NCBI RefSeq assembly: GCF_026230105.1
Contig: NC_079483.1
Coordinates: forward strand, 8,549,312 to 8,613,311
Reading direction: 5' to 3'
From: Diorhabda sublineata
Taxonomy: Eukaryota > Arthropoda > Insecta > Coleoptera > Chrysomelidae
Length of the DNA stretch: 64,000 nt
This document shows, one piece after another, positions 25,301 to 36,960 of the stretch. The translations under genes were made by a program, and so were the position numbers. Numbering within the stretch: position 1 is the first letter of the stretch; every line of letters begins with the position of its first letter. Under the pieces are notes generated by a model, which saw nothing but the letters and a program-made list of their open reading frames with translations, searched no databases and had not been told where the DNA came from.

Positions 25301-25960
25301 AAAGATCACATTTTATTTCTGTTGATTTCTGTCAATTTCTCATGATCACAAGTTATATCTGTTGATTTCTGTTAATAACTGCCAATGATTTTTGTTGCCT
25401 AAAGTGAAATTCCTGTGATTTTCATCGATTACTGTCAATTTCTAATGATCATAAGTTATTTCTGTTGATTTATACCAATTTCTAAAGATCACATTTTATT
25501 TCTGTTGATTTCTGTCAATTTCTAATGATCACAAGCTATATCTGTTGATTTCTGTTAATAACTGCCGATGATTTTTGTTGCCTAAAGTGAAATTCCTGTG
25601 ATTTTCATCGATTACTGTCAATTTCTAATGATCATAAGTTATTTCTGTTGATTTATACCAATTTCTAAAGATCACATTTTATTTCTGTTGATTTCTGTCA
25701 ATTTCTAATGATCACAAGTTATATCTGTTGATTTCTGTTAATAACTGCCAATGATTTTTGTTGCCTAAAGTGAAATTCCTGTGATTTTCATCGATTACTG
25801 TCAATTTCTAATGATCATAAGTTATTTCTGTTGATTTATACCAATTTCTAAAGATCACATTTTATTTCTGTTGATTTCTGTCAATTTCTAATGATCACAA
25901 GTTATATCTGTTGATTTCTGTTAATAACTGCCAATGATTTTCGTTAACTAAAGTAAAATT
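22331..25960 (+). repeat. 181-bp higher-order repeat of family C (about 20 copies)
   Basis: The anchor TAATGATCATAAG occurs at 22361, 22543, 22724, 22905 and so on every 181 bp to about 25260, then at 25443, 25626 and 25809 (183-bp subtype with AAAGATCAC and TTATATCTG). Within each unit the GATTTCTGTC-type words and three copies of an AATTTCTAATGATCA-like phrase are visible, so the unit grew from family C. A rarer subtype (AAGTCATTTCTG plus CCGGTG) recurs at 22512, 23599 and 24505, that is 1087 and 906 bp apart, which equals 6 and 5 units plus 1 bp. This shows a second level of block duplication. Confidence 0.95.
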
Positions 25961-26890
25961 CATGTAATTTTTGTCGCTCACCGTCAATTTCTATTGATAT
26001 TTGCCAAGTTCTATTGATCACATTTCATTTCTGTAGTATATCTTTCGATTTCTATGAATAACTGTTAATTTTACCATTTTCTCATAATCACATTTCATAT
26101 CTATTTTTATTGATTTCTATTGATTAATGTGAAATTTTTTATATTTTACACAATGGATGTCAATTTCTATAGATGTCTGTCAACGTCTGAAGATTCAATT
26201 CTATTGATTTATGTCAATTTCTGTTTCTTTTTTTTTGTTTTTATTGATTTGATTCCATTATATTGCTTTAAATGTTGATTTCTGTTGATTTTTATTAATT
26301 CAGATCAATTTATGACAATTTATGTCTATATTAATATTTTTTCTAAAATCTTCTTCTTTTTTCTAGTTTCTATTGATTTTTATAGATTTTTGTCAATTTC
26401 TGATAATTCTAGTTGATTTACTGCATTTTTTAATGATTTAAATCATTTTTTAATGAATTCTTTCAATAGCTCTTAATGATTTTTGTTGTTTAAAGTTGAA
26501 CTCTTCTTATTTATACCAAATAAAATCAAATTTCTGTCCGATTGCTATCGTTTTTTGTTGTTTTCTTTCCATTTTCATAAATTTTCAACAGCTTATAGTG
26601 ATTTTTGTCGATTACTGCCAAATTTTCACCGATTGCTGTTGATTTGTATTGATTTCCATCGAGCTATGCTGATTTTTATCGATTCATCAAATGATTTTAG
26701 TTGATTTATATCGATATATGTCTATTTCTATCGATTTTTGCTGATTTTAATCGATTTTCGTTATTTTTTGTAATAAGTGTATCGAGCAATATCGATTTTC
26801 TTTATTTTTCGTCGCCTACTGTTGTTGTAATAAGTGTATCGAGCAATATTAATCGATCCCTTTCATAAATCGATAAAAATAACACCGTAC
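25961..26890 (+). repeat. Degenerate family C
   Basis: Irregular family C words with increasing divergence to the right. A short phrase GTAATAAGTGTATCGAGCAA occurs twice (26770 and 26828). Confidence 0.75.
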
Positions 26891-27340
26891 TTGAAAAGAT
26901 ATTTATCTATTGATTGGAAAATATTCACATCGATTCATAAACGAGATATTTCAATATAAACGATCAAATTAATCAGATTATAGTTACCTAACTACCGAAC
27001 TAGCTAATTTATTTATAGTTATTCTCAGTACCGGGAATATCTAGCGCGAAAATCTCTCTATCTCGATCAGATCGAAATCGCACCGCTTGATCAATTCATA
27101 GATTAACGCATCCTGTTTAATAGAATCGCCGCGAATGTTCTAGAAAATCATTATTCACGCTTCATAAGCATCGATCGATATTACGCCTGATTTTATTCGC
27201 GTATTTCAAGTTGGAAGTTTCACTTATTATTTCAAGGTTTACTTTTTCTCGCGGTACCTGGACGTTAACATTTGAAAATTTAACGTGATCTTAGATCAAT
27301 GAAAGTATATTTCACATCTGAAAAATAACAATGGCATTGA
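26891..27340. other. Unique interval with a less AT-rich centre
   Basis: The repeat stops and 27040-27200 is richer in G+C, with several CG dinucleotides (for example GCGCGAAAATC, CGATCAGATCG and CGATCGATATT). No open frame of note is seen. It could be a remnant of a non-satellite locus around which the arrays expanded. Confidence 0.5.
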
Positions 27341-28660
27341 TTTATCTCTATAGATTTTTATCGTCTACGATTGATTTCTGTTAATTTTTGTCAAATTTTG
27401 TTGCTTTCTGTCGTTTTTTAATAATTTTCATGGATTTCTTCCAGCTTATATCTATTGCTGATTATTTTTTTTTTTTACTTCTGTTGACTTATCGAAATTT
27501 ATGTTGATTTCTGTTGTTTTTGCTAATAATTTACTGATAATTTTTGACAAATTGTGGGACTTTCTGTTGCTTTTTGTTCGCTTAATCATACTCTATGTGA
27601 ATTATTCCATGATTAATATTGATTGCCACTGATTTCAATCGGATCCTATCGATTTCTCTTGTAGATTACAGTAAATTTCTCTAGATTTCTGTCAATCACA
27701 AGTACATGTCTCATGATTTATACTCCTTTCTGTTGTTCTTTATTATTTTTCGATTACTATCGATTCATTTTAATGATTTAGATTTTTGTTAACCAATCCT
27801 AAAGTCAAGCTTGATTTCTTTCAAATTCAGTCTGTTAATTTCTGTTAATTCCTGTTGATTTCTGCTAATTTCTGTTAATTTCTGTTAATTTCTGTTAATT
27901 TCTGTTAATATCTGTTAATATCTGTTAATTCCTGTTAATTCCTGTTAATTCCTGTTAATTCCTGTTAATTTCTGTTAATATCTGTTAATATCTGTTTCTG
28001 TTAATTTCTGTTAATATCTCTTAATTTCTGTTCATTTCTGTTCATTTCTATCAATTCCTGTTGATTTATGTTAATTTATATTAATTCATGTAAATTTTTA
28101 TTAATTTCTGATAATTTCTATTGATTTCTGATGATTTCTGTTGTTTTATGTCGATTTCTACTCATTTCTTCCGATTGTTGTTGGGTTTTGTCAATAATTT
28201 TTGATTTCTGTCACTTTCTATTAATTATTATTAATTTCTGTTGATTTATATATCTTTAAAATAATCTTAAGATTGATTTCTGTCGATTGCTGTTATTTTA
28301 TGTTAATATTTTTTTATTCATATTAATCACAAAAAATTTGATTCCTGTTGATATCAATCGACTTATGTTGACTTACATCATTCATAAACAATCTCTAGAT
28401 TTGTGGATCTGTGGATCTGTGGAGAAATCTGTGGATTTCTCGCGATTATTACTGATTTTTATCAATAAATGTTGTTTGATTCCTGTTACTGACCATCGAT
28501 TCCTGTGGTTTTATCTCGATTGTAACTGATTTTATCGATAACTCTCGATTTCTGTTGATTTATATGGACTACAAACAATGTCAAGTTTCATTCCTGTTGA
28601 TGCCCATCGATTTCTGTGGATTTCTCTCGATTGTTACTGATTTTTATCGATAACTGTTGA
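27341..28660 (+). repeat. Degenerate family C with a small 10-bp array
   Basis: Irregular family C words. At about 27832-28040 a local expansion of AATTTCTGTT/AATATCTGTT/AATTCCTGTT units keeps 10-bp spacing for about 17 copies, then slips. It is an independent small version of the 15.3-17.0 kb core with a different dominant word. Confidence 0.85.
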
Positions 28661-30170
28661 TTTATATCGACGACAAACAATCTCAAGTTTGATTCCTGTT
28701 GATATCAATCGATTTCTGTGCATTTCGCTCGATTTTCATCGATAACTGTTGATTTCTGTTGACTTATATCTACTATAAACAATTTCAAATTTGATTCCTG
28801 TTGATACCAATCGATTTCTGTGGATTTGTCTCGAATGCTACTAATTTTTATCGATAACTGTTGATTTCTGTTGATTTATATCGACGACAAACAATCTCAA
28901 GTTTGATTCCTGTTGATACCAATCTATTTCTGTGCATTTCGCTCGATTATCATCGATTTTCATCGATAACTGTTCATTTCTGTTGACTTATATCTACTAT
29001 AAACAATTTCAAATTTGATTCCTGTTGATACCAATCGATTTCTGTGGATTTGTCTCGAATGCTACTAATTTTTATCGATAACTGTTGATTTCTGTTGATT
29101 TATATCGACGACAAACAATCTTAAGTTTGATTCCTGTTGATACCAATCTATTTCTGTGCATTTCGCTCGATTGTCATCGATTTTCATCGATAACTGTTGA
29201 TTTCTGTTAACTTATATCTACTATAAACAATGTCAAGTTTGATTCCTGTTGATACCAATCGATTTCTGTGGATTTGTCTCGAATGCTACTAATTTTTATC
29301 GATAACTGTTGATTTCTGTTGATTTATATCGACGACAAACAATCTCAAGTTTGATTCCTGTTGATACCAATCTATTTCTGTGCATTTCGCTCGATTATCA
29401 TCGATTTTCATCGATAACTGTTCATTTCTGTTGACTTATATCTACTATAAACAATTTCAAATTTGATTCCTGTTGATACCAATCGATTTCTGTGGATTTG
29501 TCTCGAATGCTACTAATTTTTATCGATAACTGTTGATTTCTGTTGATTTATATCGACGACAAACAATCTTAAGTTTGATTCCTGTTGATACCAATCTATT
29601 TCTGTGCATTTCGCTCGATTGTCATCGATTTTCATCGATAACTGTTGATTTCTGTTAACTTATATCTACTATAAACAATGTCAAGTTTGATTCCTGTTGA
29701 TACCAATCGATTTCTGTGGATTTGTCTCGAATGCTACTAATTTTTATCGATAACTGTTGATTTCTGTTGATTTATATCGACGACAAACAATCTCAAGTTT
29801 GATTCCTGTTGATACCAATCTATTTCTGTGCATTTCGCTCGATTGTCATCGATTTTCATCGATAACTGTTGATTTCTGTTAACTTATATCTACTATAAAA
29901 AATGTCAAGTTTGATTCCTGTTGATACCAATCGATTTCTGTGGATTTGTCTCGAATGCTACTAATTTTTATCGATAACTGTTGATTTCTGTTGATTTATA
30001 TCGACGACAAACAATCTCAAGTTTGATTCCTGTTGATACCAATCTATTTCTGTGCATTTCGCTCGATTGTCATCGATTTTCATCGATAACTGTTGATTTC
30101 TGTTAACTTATATCTACTATAAACAATGTCAAGTTTGATTCCTGTTGATACACATCGATTTCTGTGGATT
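28661..30170 (+). repeat. 224-bp higher-order repeat of family C (about 6 copies)
   Basis: The anchor AATGCTACTAAT occurs at 28834, 29058, 29282, 29506, 29730 and 29954, exactly 224 bp apart. The unit is itself two related halves of about 112 bp, each beginning GATTCCTGTTGATACCAATC. Two subtypes (CGATTATCATCG with AATTTCAAATTTG; CGATTGTCATCG with AATGTCAAGTTTG) alternate in the first four copies, so a 448-bp dimer was also amplified. Confidence 0.95.
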
Positions 30171-30660
30171 TCTCTCGATTGTTACTGATTTTTATTAATA
30201 ACTGTTGATTTATATCAATGACAAACAATCTCAAGTTTGATTCCTGTTAATACTCATCAATTTCTATGGATTTTTCTCGATTGTTACTGATTTTTATCAA
30301 TAACTGTTGATTTCTGTTGATACCAATTGATTTCTGTGGATTTCTCTCGATTGTTACTGATTTTTATTAATAACTGTTGATTTATATCGACGACAAACAA
30401 TCTCAAGTTTGATTCCTGTTGATACTTATCAATTTCTATGGATTTCTCTCGATTGTTACTGATTTTTATCAATAACTGTTGATTTCTGTTGATACCAATT
30501 GATTTCTGTGGATTTCTCTCGATTGTTACTGATTTTTATCGATTACTGTTGACTTCTGTTGATTTATATCAACCACAAACAATATCAAGACTCATTTCTG
30601 TTGATTACTGTCGATTCCTTCCGATTATTGTTGATTTAACACAACATAATCAACAATCCA
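30171..30660 (+). repeat. Related repeat of about 176 bp at the right end of family C
   Basis: Two further units of about 176 bp (starting near 30238 and 30414) use the phrases CTCGATTGTTACTGATTTTT and TTATATCGACGACAAACAA. They are a recombined form of the 224-bp unit. Family C ends by about 30650. The short frames at 30284-30671 are artefacts. Confidence 0.85.
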
Positions 30661-32365
30661 CACAATATTGATCTACCAAATACCGTATATATTGATAAAA
30701 TATCCTGTGTATGCCTTTTTTGTTCAAGTTCAGGGTTGGGTTTTCTTCCTTCGCAATCCGAGATAACTTAGTATGTTCGGAAGACCTTATGGCCTTGTAA
30801 TTCACTCCCAATGTCATATGTCTCTATTACTTTAACGACAAGAGTTATTCTTATAGTCCAACCACGCCTCAAAAACAACATTTACACTGAGAAAACAGTT
30901 TAATTTCTTTATAAACGTATTTTTTTTTTTCGAATCGTACTAGAGAAAGCTATAAATTAAACCACGGATACTTTCGTGTAGAGAGACTCTATAAATGGTT
31001 ATAAAATGTCCCGGGACTTGTTCTTATAAACATGATTTTACATATAAACCAGAGATACGTTCATAAATTGACGTGGAGCTCATACATCGTTATTGGTTTA
31101 TGTCCATCGTCTATAATTGCGTTTATGGAAACCGTGAATCGATTTTATATTTTTGAATAGTCGATTTGTCATTGGAATCGATTAAATGCTACGTGATAAA
31201 TAGATATCTCTTGAATATACGAGGTGTATTGAAAAAAAAACGCATTTTCGTACTGAAAATCTTTTTTGTTTACGATATGGCAACACTGAAGTGAATACGT
31301 CAAATCTGACACTACCATCATGAAGTTTGACATTTATTAAATATTTATGTATATAAAAAAAACTTAATTTGTTTGAATAGAAAAGGATATAATGTTTTTA
31401 TTAAATAAAATGGGCGTAGTTTTTTTTTTTTGGTTGGTATATTTAAAGTAAAATTCACCCACCCATGCGTTGGAATATAAATTATTACCTGTGGGCAAAT
31501 TTTTTACATTGATCCAATTATCTACATCTCTCTTACACGTAAATGGAAGTCCAGTGATTTTTAATTCGATTTTATTAATTAGTCCCAGTCGAAAAAAGTT
31601 ATCTTTCAGTTATGTGTAGTAATGTCGAGATATTTTTCACTTCAGCAGTAGCTACAACTCCGTATCCATCTTTTCTAATGAGTATATTAATTATTCATAG
31701 GCGTACATTCTCAAAATTTTTATGTTTTGTTGTTTTCTTACTTACATTTTCTGTCTTTCGGTAGAAAATTAGTTTTAGAAAACATATATACAGAAAACGA
31801 AACGAAACAGCAAAAAGAGAAGACGGAGAAGCTCAAAAAAAAGAAGAAGAAAGTGAAGTGTTCGATGGATGACTCATTCGTAATCTCCGATTGTTTTCCC
31901 TGATTTTTTCGCACACTTCTGTCAAATAAATATCATTCAGAATTTATCGTTCTACGTTGCTTTAATACGTCAAGTTATTCAGACCTCGTAGAAATTCGTG
32001 CGCGATCAATTTTACCCTTACAGTCGTTCAGGTTTGTGTGCATATGTATAGATGTATGATCTTTGGGGTGGGCGTGGCCCCCTAGATCTGTCACTGGCAA
32101 CCATGAGAATTCGATGGTCTAACAAGTTTGTATATTGAAAAATCTTCTCCTCCACAAAATTCGTGAATCAAGAAATAACAAAATTACAAATATTTCCATA
32201 TTTAATGTTTTATTATACAAACACCCAGTATATAAAATAGATTGTCCTCATCTTATGTAACGCATTCTCTTCATTCTAATTAAATATTCTACGCGATTCG
32301 TTACGGAGATACACGTCTGAAATGTCATCTTTAATTAAATTTCGAAAATGTAGCAAAGATATGTA
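30661..32365. other. Unique interval between family C and the foldback element
   Basis: No gene is recognisable. It holds a probable mariner end at 31220-31330 (separate entry), and near 31405 a GGGCGTAG plus T-run that resembles the reverse complement of the CTACGCC motif of family G. A purine-rich tract lies at 31800-31850. Confidence 0.55.
31220..31330 (+). mobile_element. Probable solitary mariner end
   Basis: TA at 31218-31219 is followed by CGAGGTGTATTGAAAAA, which matches the typical appearance of mariner terminal repeats (a CGAGGTGTGTTGAAAA-like start after a TA target). About 100 bp of compatible internal sequence follows, including GTTTGACATTTATT. I see no matching opposite end or transposase nearby, so this is at most a truncated copy. 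The call rests on resemblance alone. Confidence 0.4.
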
Positions 32366-33620
32366 CAGGGTGTCCCACAACGTGTTAAAACTGTCTGTAT
32401 ATGGTAAAATCATGAAAATTTCTACGTTTAGGTTTTCGGGTACGATCTTTTTAACTAAAATATTTTCAAAGATGGCCGATTTCCGGTTCTACCGGAAGTC
32501 GACTGTAACTTTGTTATTTTATGAGAACATCTTGTATATTGATACATTTTTAAAATCTACGTAAAATTTTAGTATACTTTTGCTGGAAAAGTTTTTTCGA
32601 AAATTGCTTACTTTTTGAGTTATTAATTTTTTTGTAAAAAATTTGACCGTTGCAGACCCTTATAAATTATTTTTTTACGATGATACCCTTGAAGATATAA
32701 CAATGGTGTTTATCCAGTTGCTTCTAGCAAGGTCAGACGTATTTGAATCTATGCTGAAAAATTCTTTATTTTATACAGGGTGTGTATAAAAAGTGTTCAA
32801 ATTTTAACTTCATAAATATCAATTTTTTTATTTTTTTAAATAGAATCATCCGGTTTTTTCTATTTTAATGCACTCAAGGGTGAAAATTAGGCAAATTCAT
32901 GTGTACTTTCCTATATCGAAGCCTTAACGTTATATAGATATTGAATGTTTTCTGTAAATTTTCACAGATGCAGGTCAATAACAATTTAGACCACACCTGC
33001 TGCATTTCTAAAAATTTACAGAAAACATTTAATATCTGGATAACGGTAAGATTTAGATATAGGGAAGTATACATGAATTTGCCTAATTTCCATCCCTGAA
33101 TGCATAAAAGTAGGAAAAACTGGGTGGTTCTATTTAAAAAAATAAAGACATTTAATATTTATGAAGTTAAACTTTGAACACTTTTTATACACACCCTGTA
33201 TAGAATAAAGAATTTTTTAGCATGGATTCACATACGTCTGACTTTGCTAAAAGCAACCGAATAAAAAAAATTTTCATATCTTTAAGGGTATCATCGTAGA
33301 AAAATAATTTATAAGGGTTTGCAACGGTAAAATTTTTGACAAAAAAATTAATAACTCAAAAATAACGCATTTTTCGAAAAAAGATTTAGACAAAAGTATA
33401 CTAAAATTTTACGTAGATTTCAAAAATGTATCAATATACAAGATGTTCTTTTAAAATAACAAAGTTACAGTCGACTTCCGGTAGAACCGGAAGTCGGCCA
33501 TCTTAAAAACTATATTAGTTAGAAATATCGTATCCGAAAACGCAAACGTAGAATTGTCATGATTTTACCATAAGTATTTTGCCATATACAGACAGTTTTA
33601 ACACGTCGTGGGACACCCCG
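32366..33620. mobile_element. Foldback DNA element, copy 1 (about 1255 bp, nearly all inverted repeat)
   Basis: The left end CAGGGTGTCCCACAACGTG is mirrored by the right end CACGTCGTGGGACACCCCG. TA lies directly outside both ends (32364-32365 and 33621-33622), as expected for a Tc1/mariner-type target duplication. The two arms of about 620 bp match along their whole length, including the CCGGTTCTACCGGAAGTCG segment (32485; mirrored near 33475), and meet at a short spacer near 32985 (GCAGGT...ACCTGC). It has no coding capacity. The frame at 32874-33074 exists only because both arms encode mirror sequence. A non-autonomous element is the likely explanation. Confidence 0.9.
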
Positions 33621-35479
33621 TATAAATTTATATATAGAGGAAATCTTCTCACATGTCTCCGGTTTCAATTAAATTAATTGGTAATTACTTTACATTGATT
33701 CGATGGAAGATACTGATGTCTTCAGTAATACTATACTTGATATATGACTTTGCAAACTCTGTTGATTTTCCTTACACGTTTGGTGCGTATCTTATATAAC
33801 GAAAATTGAAAATTAAAACGTCAAATCGAATTAAAATTTTGTACAAGTTTCAAAAATTGATGATATCACAGTAAGTTATTAAATTTGTATCATTATCGTT
33901 ACCAGAATCACCAGATACATAATACGAATCAAATATTTTCATCCACAAACTAAATTAATAATTTTATCCTATAATCCTTATCGGGATAAACTTAACACTA
34001 AATTTTTTAGATAGTTATCACATACCTTAAATAGTTTGCAGCAGCTACTTCTCACAATCCAAGCCCTGAAAGGCAGATAAAAATTTGACGTTTCGACTAC
34101 TTTCAATCTTTATTTTAATAAACACTTTATTCAAAAAAGTATGAAAAAACATATAAATTCTGCTTTAAACCTCTAATAAATACATTTCATCAAAAAAACT
34201 ATCCCATCATCCACGTAAATGGCAACATTGCTTACAAATAAGCGTTGGCGTAGTTTAGAACAAAAAACGACGATGATCTAACAATCCGCAAACATATTTC
34301 ATGATAAAAATGTGGATTTTCTAAATTCAGGCCATAAACTTCCAAATATTGTCCTTGTAATTTGTTAAACTCAAACGGTTTATCGATTGGGATCCTCACT
34401 TTCGAAATTTCCTTTGAGCATCGTCATTTATCAATTTAGTTACCAGCAAACGCGATTTAGATGATTTGTGTTTTTGGGCACATCCAATCTTATATATTTG
34501 GATGTCTTGGCGTTTACTTATGTCAGATTTATTCGATATACATCAATTGAATCCGATTGAGATCGATTGTGAATTTATGTTGATTGAAATATTCTCATAA
34601 CTATTGACGGCACTTGAAATCGAAACGCAGCTGGATTCAAATCATAACTACTAAAGTCTTATTTACCAGATTGTAGGGAAAGTTTCGACGGTCTGGTTTG
34701 GCAATTTTTACAAATATATCCTGAAAGTTTAATCTTCCAAATTTGTGCCCAAAATTTCACGCTTTCAAATGTGCAAAGTGCTTTAACTTAAGACAACGCT
34801 CGTAAATACTTTTATTGGAATTTTTTTTGTTTGTCCAAGCGAAAAGGTCACACTGTAGAAGGTGAATTATAAAATAAATAAAATATTATCAAGTGGGTGT
34901 CGAGAAATGGTTTTTGTACAATCGGCTACTACTATTGAACTCGCGTAAATAAGATAAAATGGAATTTTATGTTTCCGTAGATCGATAAAAAATATTTTTC
35001 CTGTAAATATTATAATAATGGTAATTTCATATTTATTTTATGGGAAATATATATTTTATCATCAATATTCTTCTAGTAAATGATTAAGAACATTATCAAC
35101 TCAAATTTTTATTTTTTCCCTGCTATTCGTAAAATAAAATCACAAATATGAAAATTGGGACCATATACTAAATTATTTGTCGATTGTAATTCCTAAATTG
35201 GAATTTCTGGTAATGTTGTTGATCAGTGGTGGCTGATTACACCATCCAGAGCACGTTTCGATAACCAAGTTATCGTCTTCAGGGACTGAAGGTGAACTAA
35301 AACTTTTAAACTATATTTTCCACCAATGAACTACCTCCCACGAAGATTGTTACAATTTTTATGTAACCACACTTATATGTAAGTAACCCAACAATGCCAG
35401 AGCTCTTATTGCCGTCCACAAACCTGGGAGGGCAAGGTGATATATTCTTTCGACAATTTCTTATAAATTATCTACGTAG
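33621..35479. other. Unique interval with one conspicuous hairpin
   Basis: AT-rich, with no recognised gene. The hairpin at 35255-35282 is listed separately. Sequence from 35290 to 35460 leads into the 122-bp satellite without clear repeats. Confidence 0.55.
35255..35282 (-). other. Hammerhead-like hairpin motif
   Basis: On the minus strand CTGAAGA is followed by a perfect 7-bp stem (CGATAAC with GTTATCG, loop TTG) and then AAAC. The order resembles the catalytic core of a hammerhead ribozyme (CUGANGA, stem II, GAAA). However, the G of GAAA is used up in the stem, or one extra C is present, and I found no convincing stem III. Some insect retroelements carry related motifs. This may be a relic of such an element. 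Confidence 0.35.
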
Positions 35480-36960
35480 AAGATCCGAATAGACATCAAA
35501 GTCTCATAGTATACATCAATAATGAAAGAGATACTAACAATGCATCAAAAAAGATACCCAGAACCAAGAAAATGCAGAAATTACAAAGGGATCGACATAG
35601 TAGGTTAGAATAGGCACCCATGTCTCATAGTATACATCAATAATGAGAGAGATACAAATAGTGAGTCAGAAAAGATACCCAGAACCAAGAAAATGCAGAA
35701 ATTACAAAAGAGATCGATATAGTAGGTTAGAATAGACACCCATGTCTCAGAGTATGAATCAATAATGAAATAGATACTAACAGTGCGTCAGAAAAGATAC
35801 CCAGAACCAAGAAAATGCAGAAATTACAAGAGATCTCTATAGTAGGCTAGAACAGACACCCATGTCTTATAGTATGCATCAATAATGAAAGAGATACCAA
35901 CAGTGAGTCAGAAAAGATACCCAGAACCGAGGAAATGCAGAAATTACAAAAGAGGTCGATATAATAGGTTAGAATAGACACCCATCACTCATAGTATACA
36001 TCAATAATGAAATAGATACCAACAGTGAGTCAGAAAAGATACCCAGAACCGAGGAAATGCAGAAATTACAAAAGAGGTCGATATAATAGGTTAGAATAGA
36101 CACCCATCACTCATAGTATACATCAATAATGAAATAGATACCAACAGTGAGTCAGAAAAGATGCCCAGAACCGAGGAAATGCAGAAATTACAAAAGAGGT
36201 CGATATAATAGGTTAGAATAGACACCCATCACTCATAGTATACATCAATAATGAAATAGATACCAACAGTGAGTCAGAAAAGATACCCAGAACCGAGGAA
36301 ATGCAGAAATTACAAAAGAGGTCGATATAATAGGTTAGAATAGACACCCATGACTCATAGTATACATCAATAATGAAATAGATACCAACAGTGAGTCAGA
36401 AAAGATACCCAGAACCGAGGAAATGCAGAAATTACAAAAGAGGTCGATATAATAGGTTAGAATAGACACCCATGACTCATAGTATACATCAATAATGAAA
36501 TAGATACCAACAGTGAGTCAGAAAAGATGCCCAGAACCGAGGAAATGCAGAAATTACAAAAGAGGTCGATATAATAGGTTAGAATAGACACCCATGACTC
36601 ATAGTATACATCAATAATGAAATAGATACCAACAGTGAGTCAGAAAAGATGCCCAGAACCAAGGAAATGCAGAAATTACAAAAGAGATCGATATAGAAGG
36701 CTAGAACAGACACCCATGTCTTATAGTATGCATCAATAATGAAAGAGATACCAACAGTGAGTCAAAAAAGATACCCAGAACCAAGAAAATGCAGAAATTA
36801 CAAAAGAGATGTATAAAGTAGGTAAGAATAGACACCCATGTCTCATAGTACGAATTGAATTTCGAAAAGACACCAATAGTGAGCTATAAAAGAAACCTAG
36901 AACCAAATAAATGTAGAAACCACAACAGAAATCTTCACAGTAGAAATACCAATAGTGAGT
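35480..36960 (+). repeat. 122-bp satellite, family E, block 1 (about 12 copies)
   Basis: The anchor ATAGTATACA recurs at 35991, 36113 and 36235, that is every 122 bp. One half reads CATAGTATACATCAATAATG through CAGTGAGTCAGAAAAGATAC and CCAGAACC. The other reads AAATGCAGAAATTACAAAAG, AGATCGATATAGTAGG and CTAGAATAGACACCCATGTCT. Each half is about 61 bp and aligns in phase with the family A monomer. Central copies (35930-36650) form a homogeneous GAGGTCGATATAATAGG subtype; edge copies are divergent and fade out near 36960. Confidence 0.95.

Noticed and set aside
32322..33074. Frames inside the foldback element, similar to one at 56133-56348
   Set aside because: Their similarity is due to the inverted arms of two copies of one non-coding element, not to a conserved gene.
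35255..35282. Functional hammerhead ribozyme
   Set aside because: The core deviates at one essential place and stem III is not seen, so it is kept only as a finding to check.
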